A stretch of 64,000 nt of DNA from Arachis hypogaea (Eukaryota > Streptophyta > Magnoliopsida > Fabales > Fabaceae): assembly GCF_003086295.3 (NCBI RefSeq), contig NC_092039.1, positions 71,567,649 to 71,631,648 of the forward strand. The letters run 5' to 3'. The notes under the pieces are model-generated. The model was given only the letters and a program-made list of their open reading frames with translations. It ran no database searches and had not been told where the DNA came from. Below, one piece after another: positions 1 through 11,282 of the stretch (within the stretch, counting starts at the first letter, position 1; the number at the start of each line of letters is the position of its first letter). A program made the translations under genes and the position numbers.

Positions 1-1330
1 GCTAAGAGATGGTTAAACAACCAACCCAAGGCTAGCATAAGAACATGAAAAAGGTTACCAGAATGCAGTGCAGTCATTTTAAAAAGGTTACCAGAAAAGC
101 TTAAAGATCCTGGAAGTTTTATGATACCATGCACATTAGAAGGTGCTTGTACCAAGACAGCTCTATGTGATGTTGGGGCGAGTATTAACCTGATACTTAC
201 ATCCACTATTAGAAAGCTTGGTTTGACTGAAGAAGTCAAACCAACCCGGATATGTCTCCAACATGTTGATGGCTCTATTAAAATGCCATCAGGCATAATT
301 GAGGACATGATTGTCAAGGTTGGGCCATTCGCCTTTCCCATTGACTTTGTAGTGCTGGAAATGGAGGAGCACAAGAGTGCAACTCTCATTCTAGGAAGAC
401 ATTTCCTAGTAACTGGACGAACTCTCATTGACGTCCAAAAAGGGGAAGTAACCCTGAGAGTCAATGATAATGAGTTTAAGTTGAATACTGTAAAAGCTAT
501 GCAGCATCCAGACACATCAAGAGACTGCATGAGCATTGATATTATTGTCTCCCTGGTGGAGGAGGTCAATATGACTGAGAGTCTCGAATCAGAGCTAGAG
601 GACATCTTTAAAGATGTTCAGCCTGATTTGGAGGAATTAGAGAAAATAGAAGAACCTCTGATAACTCCTCATGAAGAGGAGAAGCCTCCTAAACCGAGCT
701 CAAACCACTACCACCATCTCTAAAATATACATTTCTGGGATAAGATGACACTTTTCTAGTGATCATAAGCTCTGCTTTAAAACCACAGGAAGAAGAAGCA
801 CAAATTCAGGTGCTAAGGACACACAAGACAGCTCTTGGGTGGTCCATAAGTGATCTTAAGGGCATTAGCCCAGCCAGATGCATGCACAAGATCCTATTGG
901 AGGATGATGCCAAGCCAGTGGTTCAACCACAGAGGCGGCTGAATCCAGCCATGAAGGAGGTGGTGCAGAAAGAGGTTACTAAATTACTAGAGGCTAGGAA
1001 TATTTATCCTATTTCTGATAGCCCTTGGGTGGCCCTGTCCAAGTTGTCCCCAAAAAGGGAGGCATGACAATGGTTCATGATGAAAAGAATGAACTGGTTC
1101 CTACAAGAATAGTTACAAGGTGGCGTATGTATATTGACTACAAAAGGCTCAACACTGCCACCAGAAAGGATCATTTTCCTTTACTATTCATAGACCAAAT
1201 ACTAGAGAGACTAGCAGGTCATGAATACTAATGCATTTTGGATGGCTACTCAGGTTACAACCAAATTGCAGTGGATCCTTAAGACCAAGAGAAAACCGCA
1301 TTCACATGTTCATCTGGAGTATATGCCTAC
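1..1330 (+). pseudogene. A1 gag scrap, protease and N-terminal RT (broken)
   Basis: Bases 1-50 match the gag of A2 near 17510-17555. The sequence then jumps to the region before the protease, so about 1.1 kb of gag is missing; a 14-base word (AAAAAGGTTACCAG) occurs on both sides of the scar. The protease is recognisable from the C-D-x-G-A-S-I-N-L motif near 165-195 (the active-site Asp is kept; A2 has Leu where this copy has Val). The frame is open 121-723, shifts near 720-760, shifts again near 1030-1060 and continues as RT (R-M-Y-I-D-Y-K-R-L-N) until a stop at about 1230. The RT is then split by a solo LTR at 1331. It cannot make a working polyprotein. Confidence 0.85.
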
Positions 1331-2878
1331 TTATGAGTGGATATTTTATACGCTTTTTGGGGGTATTTTCATATAGTTTTTAGTATGATCTAGCTATTTT
1401 TTAGTATATTTTTATTATTTTTTATGCAAAAATTATATTTCTGGACTTTGCTATGAGTTTTTGTGTTTTTCTGTGATTTCAGGTATTTTCTGGCTGAAAT
1501 TGAGGGACCTGAGCAAAAATCTGATCCAGAGGCTGAAAAAGGACTGCAGATGTTGTTGGATTCTAACCTCCTTGCACTCGAAATGGAACTTTTGGAGCTA
1601 CAGAAGTCCCAATGACAAGCTCTTAATTGCGTTGGAAAATAGACATCCAGGGCTTTCCAGAAATATATAATAGTCCATACTTTGTCTGAGTTTAGACGAC
1701 GCAAATAGGCGTTCAACGCCAGCCTTCTGCCCTATTCTGGAGTTAAACGCAAGAAACAGGTTACAAGCTAGAGTCAAACGCCAGAAATAGGTTACAACTT
1801 GGCGTTTAACTCCAAGAGTAGCCTATGCACGTGAAAGCTTCAATGCTCAGTCCCAGTACACACCAAGTGGGCCCCGGAAGTAGATTTCTGCACTATCTAT
1901 CTTAGTTTACTCATTTTCAGTAAACATAGGTTACTAGTTGAGTATAAAAACTACTTTTAGAGATTTATTTTGTACCGGATGACATTTTACATCTGAATTT
2001 GTATCTTCTACAGCATGAGTCTCTAAACCCCATGGTTGGGGGTGAGGAGCTCTGCTGTGTCTCAATGAATTAATGCAATTACTTCTGTTTTCTATTCAAT
2101 TACGCTTGTTTCTATTCTAAGATACTCATTCGCACCTCAACATGATGAATGTGATGATCCGTGACACTCATCACCATTCTCAACCTATGAACGCGTGCCT
2201 GACAACCACTCTGTTCTACCTTAGATTGAATGTATATCTCTTGGGTTCCTGGTTCACTAGTTTAACTGCCTCTCCTGACAACAGAGCATTCAAACCCGTG
2301 AGATCAGAGTCTTAATGAGAACCGGTAAGTCTAAACCTTGTCTGTGGTATTCCGAGTAGGATCCAGGAAGGGATGACTGTGACGAGCTTCAAACTCATGA
2401 ATGCTGGGCGCAGTGACAGTGTGCAAAAGGATCAATGGATCCTATTCCAACATTAGTGAGAACCAACAGATGATTAGCCATGTACATGGACCCTTTTCAC
2501 TGAGAGGACGGATGGTAACCATTGACAACGGTGATCCACCAACATACAGCTTGCCATGGAAGGAGACCTGCGTGCGTAAAGAAGAAGAGAGTAGGAAAGC
2601 AGAACTTCAGAAGATAGAGCATCTCCAAAACCTCAACCTATTCTCCATTACTGCATAACAAGTATCATTTAATTCATGCTCTTTTACTCTTCGCAATTAA
2701 AACTAAGAACCACTATTGATATCCTGACTAAGAATAATAAGAAAACCATAGCTTGCTTCATGCCGGCAATCTCCGTGGGATCGACCCTTACTCACGTAAG
2801 GTATTACTTGGACGACCCAGTGCACTTGCTGGTTAGTTGTGTGGAATTACAAAGTGTGATTGTAATTTTCGTGCACCA
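1331..2878 (+). mobile_element. Solo A-family LTR inserted in the A1 reverse transcriptase
   Basis: This 1548-base block matches the A2 LTRs through most of its length and ends GTGCACCA. It is flanked by the same five bases CCTAC (1326-1330 and 2879-2883), a perfect target-site duplication, and removing it rejoins the RT homology. The first base pair is TT rather than TG, one substitution. No internal region is present, so it is a solo LTR left by LTR-LTR recombination. A TATA box (TATAAAA) lies at 1943-1949, and palindromic GTTTAAC-type words lie at about 1690-1820. Confidence 0.93.
1943..1949 (+). promoter_or_regulatory. TATA box of the solo LTR
   Basis: TATAAAA inside the A-family LTR, at the position aligned with CTATTAATAGG in the A2 LTR (15704-15714). 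This is the likely core promoter of the LTR; the transcription start would lie about 30 bases downstream. Confidence 0.6.
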
Positions 2879-2883
2879 CCTAC

Positions 2884-5135
2884 AGAAGGATGCCATTTGG
2901 TCTGTGCAATGCGCCTGCAACCTTTCAGAGGTGCATGCTCTCTATCTTCTTTGATATGGTAGAAAAATTTCTGGAAGTCTTCATGGATGACTTCTCAGTA
3001 TTTGGAGACTCATTCAGCTTTTGTCTTGACCATCTAGCACTTGTTCTGAAAAGATGCCAAGAGACTAACCTGATTTTAAACTGGGAGAAATGTCACTTTA
3101 TGGTGACTGAAGGAATTGTCCTTGGGCACAAAATTTCAAACAAGAGAATAGAGGTGGATCAAGCTAAGGTAAAAGTAATTGAAAAATTACCACCACCTGC
3201 CAATGTTAAGGCAATCAGAAGCTTTCTTGGGCATGCAGGATTCTATAGGAGGTTTATAAAGAATTTTTTGAAAATTGCCAAACCTCTAAGCAATCTGTTA
3301 GCTGTTGATACACCATTTGTCTTTGACACAGAGTGTTTGCAGGCCTTTGAAACTCTGAAAGCTAAGCTGGTCACAGCACAAGTCATTTCTGCACCAGACT
3401 TGACATTACCATTTGAATTAATGTGTGATGCCAGTGACCATGCCATTGGTGCAGTATTAGGACAGAGGCATGACAAGCTTCTACATGTCATTTATTATGC
3501 TAGTCGTGTTTTAAATGATGCACAGAAGAATTACACAACCACAGAGAAGGAGTTGCTTGCAGTGGTTTATGCCATTGACAAGTTCATATCTTATTTAGTA
3601 GGATCAAAAGTGATTGTGTACACTGACCATGCTGCTCTTAAATATCTTCTCATAAAGCAGGATTCAAAACCCAGACTCATAAGGTGGGTATTGCTTCTAC
3701 AAGAGTTTGATATAGAAATAAGAGATAGAAAAGGGATAGAGAACCAAGTAGCTGATCACCTGTCCCAGATAGAACTAGTAGCAGGAGTGTCCCTCCCTCC
3801 TAATGAGATTTCGGAAACCTTTCCGGATGAGCAACTCTTTGCCATTCAGGAAGTATCATGGTTTGCAGACATTGCAAACTATAAAGCTGTGAGATTCGTA
3901 CCCAAGGAGTACAGTAAGATGCAAACAAAAAAATTAATTTTTGATGCAAAGTACTACTTGTGGAATGAACCATATCTCTTTAAGAGATATGCAGACCGAA
4001 TAATCCATAGATGTGTGCCTAGAGAAGAGGCACAGAAAATCCTATGGCATTGCTATGGATCAAAATATGGAGGACATTTCGGAGGTGAGCAAATAGCAAC
4101 AAAGGTTCTCCAGTCTGGCTTCTACTGGCCTACTCTCTATAGAGATTCTTGAGAGTTTGTACGTAACTGTGAAAGTTGCCAGAGGGCTGGTAACTTGCCT
4201 CATGGTTATGCCATGCCTCAACAAAGGATTTTAGAGATTGAGTTGTTTGATGTATGGGGTATTGACTTCATGGGCCTTTCCTACCATCATACTCAAACAC
4301 TTATATTTTGGTGGCAGTAGACTATGTATCTAAATGGGTAAAAGTAATTGCAACGCCTACTAATGATACTAAGACCGTGCTGAAGTTCCTCCAGAAGCAT
4401 ATCTTTAGCAGGTTTGGTGTCCCTAGAATATTAATTAGTGATGGAGGCACTCACTTCTGCAATAAACAGCTTGACTTTGCTCTGGTCCAATATGAAATTA
4501 ACCACAAGGTTGCAACTCTGTATCATCCACAGATAAATGGGCAGGCTGAAGTTTCAAATAGAGAACTAAAACGAATCCTGGAACGCACTGTAAGTACCCG
4601 TAGAAGGGATTGGGCAAGAAGTTTGGATGATGCTCTGTGGGCATAAAGAACAGCATTCAAGACTCCTATAGGGACCTCTCTATACCAGCTTCTGTATGGC
4701 AAGGCCTGTCATCTACCAGTGAAACTGGAACACAAGGCCTATTGGGCAACCAGATTCCTAAACCTTGATGCTAAGTTAGCTGGAGAGAAGAGATTACTCC
4801 AGCTGAATGAGCTAGAGAGGTTCAGACTCAATGCTTTCGAAAATGCCAAAATTTACAAGGAGAAAGCAAAAAGGTGGCATGACAAAAAGCTAACATCTAG
4901 AGTCCTTAAGCCAGGATAGAAGGTTCTGTTGTTTAACTTTAGACTCAGATTGTTCCCTGGGAAATTGAAATCCAAGTGGAGGAGACCATATGTGATTATA
5001 AGTGTGTCACCATATGGATATGTAGAACTTCAGGATACTGACTCTAACAAAAAATTCATTGTTAATGGACAGAGAGTCAAGCATTATCTTGAAGGCAATG
5101 TTAAGCAAGAATGCTCAAGACTGAGACTGGATTAA
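2884..5135 (+). pseudogene. A1 pol remainder: C-terminal RT, RNase H, integrase (broken)
   Basis: The frame open at 2890-4152 holds the RT active site F-M-D-D (near 2980), the RNase H core (M-C-D-A-S near 3425, Y-T-D-H near 3620) and the start of the integrase zinc finger. A stop codon at 4150-4152 and a frameshift near 4275 break the integrase. The D-D-E core continues at 4308-4646 (L-I-S-D-G-G-T-H), with a stop at 4644 and another in-frame stop at about 4917. The C-terminal G-P-Y-type domain reads R-R-P-Y here and ends at 5135. It is a close match to A2 with multiple lesions, and dead as a gene. Confidence 0.88.
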
Positions 5136-5161
5136 AGCTTAGTGAAGTCCAGCTAAAGACA

Positions 5162-5192
5162 GTAAAGAAGCGCTTGCTAGGAGGCAACCCAA
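5162..5192 (+). other. Post-pol conserved hairpin (A1 copy)
   Basis: AAGAAGCGCTTG is followed by CTAGGAGGCAACCCAA, 27 bases after the pol stop. The stem is weakened in this old copy (CTAGG against CCCAA). The same word and hairpin follow the main ORF in A2, A4, B3, C and, more diverged, N2. Confidence 0.6.
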
Positions 5193-5329
5193 CCATCAGC
5201 AGACATCAGATGTTTGCAACAATTATATAAGTTTATTCATGTTAGTTAAATAATACAGAAAAACGAAAGGTTCAGAGCATAAAGCAGATGAATCACAGAG
5301 AAAAAGAGCTCACTAGTGTTAAAACACCA

Positions 5330-5600
5330 GTAAAGAATCATTCTGGGCGTTAAATGCCAGAATGGGCACCATTCTGGGCGTTTAACGCCAGTAAAGGTAG
5401 CATTCTGGGCGTTAAACGCCAGAATGGGTAGCATTCTGGGTGTTTAATGCCAGAATGAGCAGCGTCCTGGGCATTCAGAAAAAATGCCCAGTGACAAAGG
5501 GTACCTGGCTGAGCGTTAAATGCCTAGATTTGCTAGCAGATGGGCGTTAAATGCCAGAATGGATACCATTCTGGGCGTTTAACGCCAGAACAGCAGGGCG
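5330..5600 (+). repeat. 31-bp-period array of GGCGTTTAACGCC palindromes (A1)
   Basis: Palindromes such as GGCGTTAAATGCC, GGCGTTTAACGCC and GGCGTTAAACGCC start at 5346, 5377, 5408 and 5439, spaced exactly 31 bases, joined by AGAATGGGyAsCATTCT-type linkers that are themselves roughly palindromic. Further copies continue less regularly to about 5590. The array lies between pol and the third ORF. It is non-coding. Confidence 0.85.
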
Positions 5601-6070
5601 AGGGGAATTTTGTTCCCAAATCAATTTTTTTCAATTTTTCTTGTTTTAATTCTTAATTTTCTGCATAAAAACATTAAAAATCTTCATCTTTCAATCCCTA
5701 TTTAAAAAATTATTAGTCTTATAAATTCTTCTTAATTCCCTTTCAATTCTTTTTCAAAAATGTTTTTAAAACTCATTCATCTTTCCAATTTCTTTCCATA
5801 TCTTTTCAAATCACCCATTTTATCTTTTTTTAGATGCATTAACAAAAATTCAAATTTAATTTCCCCATATCTTTTCCATATCTTTCAAAATTTTAAAATC
5901 CTATCTTTTTCATATCATGTTTATCTTTTACCAATCATATCTTTCTATCATATCTTTTTCAAAAGAATTTTGAAAACCCACCCTCTCTCCCTTTTAAATC
6001 CCATTCGGCCATCCCCATTCAATCACCATTCGAATCCTTTTCTCCTTCTATCCCTCTTCTTTCCTTTCTT
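5601..6070 (+). other. AT-rich spacer before the third ORF (A1)
   Basis: T/C-rich sequence with no supportable coding potential, matching the equivalent stretch 22713-23062 in A2. The open frame across it is low-complexity and unlikely to be translated. Confidence 0.6.
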
Positions 6071-6104
6071 TTGCTTGAGGACAAGAAAACCTCTAAGTTT
6101 GGTG
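6071..6104 (+). other. Hairpin plus CTAAGTTTGGTGTG motif (A1, decayed)
   Basis: TTGCTTG-AGGA-CAAGAAA (6071-6088) is the A1 version of the conserved hairpin, with one arm base mutated, followed by CTAAGTTTGGTGTG. It lies about 40 bases before the third-ORF ATG. Confidence 0.6.
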
Positions 6105-6143
6105 TGTTTTTTTGTGATCACTGAGCTAAAATTCACCAAGATC

Positions 6144-7052
6144 ATGGCCCCTAAAGGAAAATAAACCACTCCAAGAGGTAAGAAAGAGAACAATCTAAAA
6201 CCTTGGATGCATGAGAGGTTCTGCACCAAAGAACATGCAGACCATTACTTCAAAATCACGTGCAGAAGATCAGTGATCCCGGAAGTTAAATTCGATCTGA
6301 AAGAAGACGAATATCCAAAGATCCAATAGTAGATTCGAAATAGAGGTTGGGAAATCCTAGCTAATCCTGAGATGAATGTGGGAAGAAACATGGTCCAGAA
6401 ATTCTATGCAAATCTGTGGCTAACAGATAAGAAAAGAATAGTGGAAACTGCCTTCCACACCTTTCAGACTATGGTCAGGGGGAAGATTATTTACTTTCAC
6501 CTTGACAAAGTAAGAGAAGTCCTCAAACTTCCTCAACTGCAAGATGATCCAGAATCCTTTAATAGGAGAATGGCTAAAGATAAAAAGCTGGATCAAGTTC
6601 TAGAGGACATATGCCTCCTTGGAACCAAGTGGATAACCAACACAAAAGGTGTCCCAAACCAACTAAAGAGGGGAAATCTCAAACCAGTTGCTAAGGGCTG
6701 GCTGGATTTTATTGGACATTTTATACATCCCACAAGTAATCGTTCTGAAGTTACTGTAAAAAGGGCAGTGATGATTCACTGTATTATGTTGGGAAGAGAG
6801 GTAGGGGTTCATCAGCTAATTCCTTATGAAATGTACACAATTGCACAAAAGGAATCTACTAAGGCCAAATTGGCTTACCCAAGCTTGATCTATCTGTTAT
6901 GTAAGGATGCAGGGGTACAGATGGGAGTGGATGAGTTCATCCTAACTGAGCACTCAATCACTAAAAAGATAATAGATGGATCTCAAGCTCAAGACAACCA
7001 CAACAAGAGGAGGGCGCATGAGCTTCTCCCAGAAATCCCCCAATTTGACTAA
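6144..7052 (+). pseudogene. A1 third ORF (Athila-type 'putative plant transposon protein'), broken by stops
   Basis: This frame starts M-A-P-K-G-K and stays in one phase to the stop at 7052 (303 codons), but has an early TAA (about 6162) and a double TAG (about 6327). From 6372 it is open for 226 residues. It is homologous to the A2 and A4 third ORFs (G-W-x-D-F-I-G-H, P-T-S-N-R-S-E-V-T-V, I-M-L-G-x-E-V). This type of protein is found as the last ORF of Athila elements; it has been discussed as env-like, but I see no signal peptide or membrane segment here. Function unknown. Confidence 0.75.
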
Positions 7053-7059
7053 TGGGTTC

Positions 7060-8108
7060 TGATGATTGGATTTTTGACAATTTAGAATTTCACAAATGAA
7101 ATCTCGTTGCAAGTATAGTTTCTAAACCAAACAATAATCCTATCATACAAAAAGTTATTTGTCACAAGTAACAAACCCCTAAAATCTATAAACCGAAGTA
7201 TTGAACCTCGGGTCGTTCTCCCTAGGAATTACAATAAAGTGTCTTGTTATTGGTTATGAGTTATTTTTGGGATTTTGATAAGAAACATGAAAGATAAATG
7301 GCAAAAAGTAAACTAATGCCTAAAAAGGTCTTGGTAAGGGTTGGTGGTCAAGGATCTCTATCCTAATCACTAACCACAATATGAGAATTGGCAAGGATTA
7401 ATCTCACTAAATCATCCTCTAACTAATAATAAAGGAAAGTCAAGTGAGCTACATCAATCCTAGTCCATAAGTCCTAACTCTCCACTAATTCAATTAGTGA
7501 GAACTAGAGTCAATGGATCCCAATCATCAATTACTTAGACATTAGCAACTCAAGAAGTCCTAAGTTACCTTTCCAAGCCAAGAGCATAAAATTCTACTAT
7601 AAAATCCAACCAAGCATTTCATCAAACACTTGGAAGGTACAAAAGAAAAGCATAGGAAATTGATAACAAGAGTAGGATCTAACAACAATTATTGAAAGGA
7701 ATTAACAACAACAATCAAAAGAAACACAATTATTATGAGTTACCTTGAATTGAATTGAAAGAAAAGAGAAGGAACAATAGTAGATCTACAACAAAGTATA
7801 AGAACAACATAAAGGAAATTACAACAAAAGAATAGAAGAAGAATGAATGTAACAACAAGGAATTGAAAGGTATAAGTAGAAGAAAGCATGAATCTAAATC
7901 TAGATCTAAGAACTAAACCTAATCCTAATCCTAATCTTAGAGAGAAGTGAGAGCTTCTCTCTCTAAAACTAACTCTAAACTAATCCTAATAAGTGTGAAT
8001 GATTCAATCTCCCTTTGCTCTTCAATCCTTGGCTTAAAATAGCATTTCTGGCGTCAAAGTTGTTTGGGATTGGGCCCCATAACCCTTGAGAATTCGTTAG
8101 GTGCGAAT
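7060..8108 (-). mobile_element. N1 3' LTR, first part (minus-strand non-autonomous element)
   Basis: It starts on the plus strand with TGATGATTGGA right after GGTTC and matches the N2 LTR in layout (the 'gggtcgttctccctaggaat' stretch, then 'tcttggyaagggttggtggtcaa'). It is interrupted at 8108 by N2 and resumes at 30001, ending GGGGTTTATCA at 30411. Total LTR length is about 1460. It contains no gene. Confidence 0.82.
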
Positions 8109-9616
8109 TGATGATTGTGCTTTGCTCGATGGTCTAGATTTCCTTCTCATAGAAATAAGAACTACTTCGTTGTAAGCATAGCTCCAAACCATCAAACAAT
8201 TCTCACATAAAAAATTTAAATTGTCACGAGTAACAAACCTCAAATGAAAATTAACCGGAGTATTTAGACTCCGGGTCGTCTCCCTAGGAATCACAATGAA
8301 ATACTTGGTTATTGGCTATAAGGTGTGTTTTTGGGGTTTTTGGAATGATAGACATGAAAGTAATTAATAACAGAGATCAAATGACAAAGGGGTCTTGGCA
8401 AGGGTTGGTGGTCAAGGATCTCTATCATAATTACTAACCACAACATGAGAATTGGCAAGGATCAACCTCATTAAGTCATCCTCTAACTCATAAAGGAAAG
8501 TCAAATGAGCTATGTCAATCCAAGACCATAAGTCCTAATTCCTTACTCATTCAATTAGTTAGAATTAGAGTTAACGGCTCCCAATCATCAATCACTTGGA
8601 CATTAGCAACTCAAGAGTTCCTAAGTTACCTTCCTAGGCCAAGAACATAAAATTCTACTCTAACATCCTTCCAAGCATTTTGTCAAACACTTGGAAGGCA
8701 TAAAAGGAAGGTACAACAAATAACAAAAATTGATGAAATCTAATGAATAACAATTGTAGAGAAAATGAGATCACAACTCAATTCGGCAACAAAAGAACAT
8801 CACACATTAAATTGTAATTAAGAAAAGATCCAAACCCAACAAGAATTTATCATCACAAAAGATAACAAAAAGGAAAGTTACCATGAGAACTAAGAATAAT
8901 CAAGGCTAGAAACAAGAATTTGTAGATAAAAACAAGAGAATAACATGAAATCGGAACTAGATTAAAGTGAAATTAACCTAATCTATCCTAATTCTAGAGA
9001 GAAGATGGAGCTTCTCTCCCTAGAAACTACACTACATGATGCTAATACTAACTAATGTTCTTCCTCTTTTTGCTTGGGCTTCAATTCTGCATGAAATACA
9101 CTCAGAAATAAGCTAGAATTGGGCCTGGGTGGCCCAGAAATCACCCCCAACGATTTGCCTATAAGTGAGTCACGTGCGAGCATCGGCGCGTATGCGCGCT
9201 TTGCGCTTGCGCGTCGATTGGCAAATCCTTCATCTGCGCGGGTGCGTCATGTTCTTGTGTGCGTGCCTACATGAACCTCTTCTGCGCGTGCGCGCCTTGT
9301 GCGCGTGCGTGCCCCTTTGATGCAATTCCAATCTTTGTTTCTTCATGCATTCTCCTCCTGTATGCTTTTCTCCTCATTTCTTCCATCCAATACTTGCCTT
9401 ATGATCCTGAAATCACTCAACAAACACATCAAGGCATCGAATGGAGTTAAAGTGAACTAAAATCACCAGTTTAAGGCTTAAAAAGGATATTTTTACATTT
9501 AAGCACAATTCAAAGGAGAATTACAAAACCATGCTATTTCATTGAATAAATATGGAAAAAGGTGATAAAATCCAGCAAAATAAGCACAAGATAAATCACA
9601 AAATCGGGGTTTATTA
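8109..9616 (-). repeat. N2 3' LTR
   Basis: 1508 bases; plus-strand ends are TGATGATTG...TTTATTA (the 5' LTR ends TTTATCA, so one end base has mutated). It carries GC-rich palindromic words around GCGCGTATGCGCGC at 9180-9310, like CGCGTACGCG in the partner LTR. The open frame at 9259-9450 inside it is chance. Confidence 0.92.
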
Positions 9617-9653
9617 AACCTCCCCACACTTAAACTAAGCATGCCCTCATGCT
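9617..9653 (-). other. N2 polypurine tract and conserved hairpin
   Basis: On the minus strand the order is AGCATG-AGGG-CATGCT (6-bp perfect stem, 9638-9653), then TTTAAGTGTGGGGAGG directly before the 3' LTR. The G-rich end is a good plus-strand primer (PPT). The hairpin is the N2 form of the TTGCTTG-loop-CAAGCAA hairpin of the A family, with different arms that still pair. Confidence 0.78.
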
Positions 9654-11264
9654 GAAATCAAGAAAGAAGCAAGGGGTATTAATGTTGTTTCAATGAAAAC
9701 TAGCTAAGTGAATTCTATCTAAATGCAATCTACCTATATGGATGAATTGGCTTAGTCAAAATGAATCAATCTCCAGGAATCAACATGCAAGTGCAGTAAT
9801 AATCAAAGCAAACCCACAATTGAATTGAAGCATAAGAGATTTCACAAACTTGCAAGAAAAGATGATCACAGGTGGAGGCATGTAATTGAGCGATCAAACC
9901 CTCACCGGATGTGTATCCGCTCTATGCGCTCAAGTGTATAGGGTTGATTCACTCGATTTTCTCCTAATCATGCTTTCCAAGATTTGTTTTTCATCTAACA
10001 ATGAACAATTACTCCATGCATGCATACAAATATCATGAGGAATTTCCATAGGTTGTAATGGGGTTAGGGTCAAGGTAGGATGCATATGGTTAAGTGAGCG
10101 TGAAATTCAAATCTTTGATTAACTGAAACTTCCCACCTAACCTATGACAACATATACAATTCAAAGCTAACCTAACTACCCATTCTCTCACTTTTCACAC
10201 ACACTTATGCATTCTCTTTCTGATCACCACACATATGCATTGATTCTTATTGAGCTCCACTTTAGGGCATTTTGTCCCCTTCTTATTGCTTTTCTTTTTC
10301 TTTCTTTTCTATTTTTTTATATATATATATATTTTCCTTTATTTTATATTATTTACTTTTTTTCTTTTTGCAATAAAGTATATACAAAATATCAATGCAT
10401 ATGGTTTTACATTCAATGCATGAGTATGTACCCAATTTCCCAAAATATTGACAAAAATACAAAAATACACTTTCATCCCAACCAATGTTCCTAACTCTCC
10501 CAAACTTGAATGATAAGCACTCTCACTAGCCTAAGCTAATCAAAGATCCAAATAAGGACATTTATTGTTTTTCGCTTTAGGCTTGTAATGTGCTAAAATT
10601 AAGAACAAATGGGTTAAGCATAGGCTTAAGATTGGTTAACAATGGAAGATAAAAGGTAGGCTATTTGGGTAAGTGAGCTAATTGAAACGATGGCCTCAAT
10701 CATATAAGTGCATGTATACACAAAATAATAGACATATAGAATCAAACAAATCAAAGATTACAATCATAGAAAGAGAGTAATGCACACAAGAATGAAAATA
10801 AGTGGCTATATGATGTAACCACACATGCTTGTGTTCTTATCTCAAAAACATGATCCACAACTGTATAATTCAAGCAAGTTCTAAAAAAAATATTTTCAAT
10901 CAATTGGGGTGATGCCCTAAAAATGAATTTCTTGAAAATTTTCATCATACTGGCTAAGCTTATTTTCAGTGTAATGTTTCCTAGTCTATCCCTTTTTCAA
11001 TCAAAGCACGAATTTTATATAGAAAGGGTTAACTAGGATTTAACAATCCAAAATATTTTTATAATCACAATCAAAGCCCAGATGCAAAACATATATATAT
11101 ATACTAAGAGTAGCTAAAAGTGTGCATCAACCAAAATGATCTAAAATGTAAAGTGTGGAATAAAACAAAATAAAGTGGCAGAGGATATAAATAGAAGTCT
11201 GAAAGTTCACCACATTAGAGCAAACATCGATCATAAACGGTGACCTCCCCACACTTTAGAATCA
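9654..11264 (-). other. N2 3' untranslated region, no gene seen
   Basis: AT-rich non-coding sequence between the third ORF and the PPT. It holds a short TA run (10319-10333) and an AT run near 11090-11102. The same stretch is present in N1 at 30460-31890, so it is family-conserved, but it has no usable frame. Confidence 0.65.
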
Positions 11265-11282
11265 AGCATCGTCCTCGATGCT
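11265..11282 (-). other. Conserved hairpin overlapping the third-ORF stop (N2)
   Basis: Minus-strand AGCATCG-AGGA-CGATGCT, a perfect 7-bp stem with an AGGA loop, followed by CTAAAGTGTGGGGAGG. The 5' arm begins inside the TAG stop of the third ORF. It has the same stem length and loop as the A-family hairpin but entirely different arm bases. Confidence 0.75.

Larger units (their letters stand above)
1..7059 (+). mobile_element. A1: old, decayed Athila-type Ty3/gypsy element (5' end outside window, 3' end cut off)
   Basis: The reading-frame remains run gag scrap, protease, RT, RNase H, integrase, a palindrome array and a third ORF, in the same order as the well-preserved A2 copy at 15108-26546. 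It carries many stop codons, a large gag deletion and a solo LTR in the RT region. The right edge at 7059 is where a minus-strand LTR (N1) begins; the last 5 bases before it (GGTTC, 7055-7059) are the presumed N1 target site. The 3' LTR of A1 is not in the window. The order and homology are seen directly; the family name is from the integrase and third-ORF type. Confidence 0.85.
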
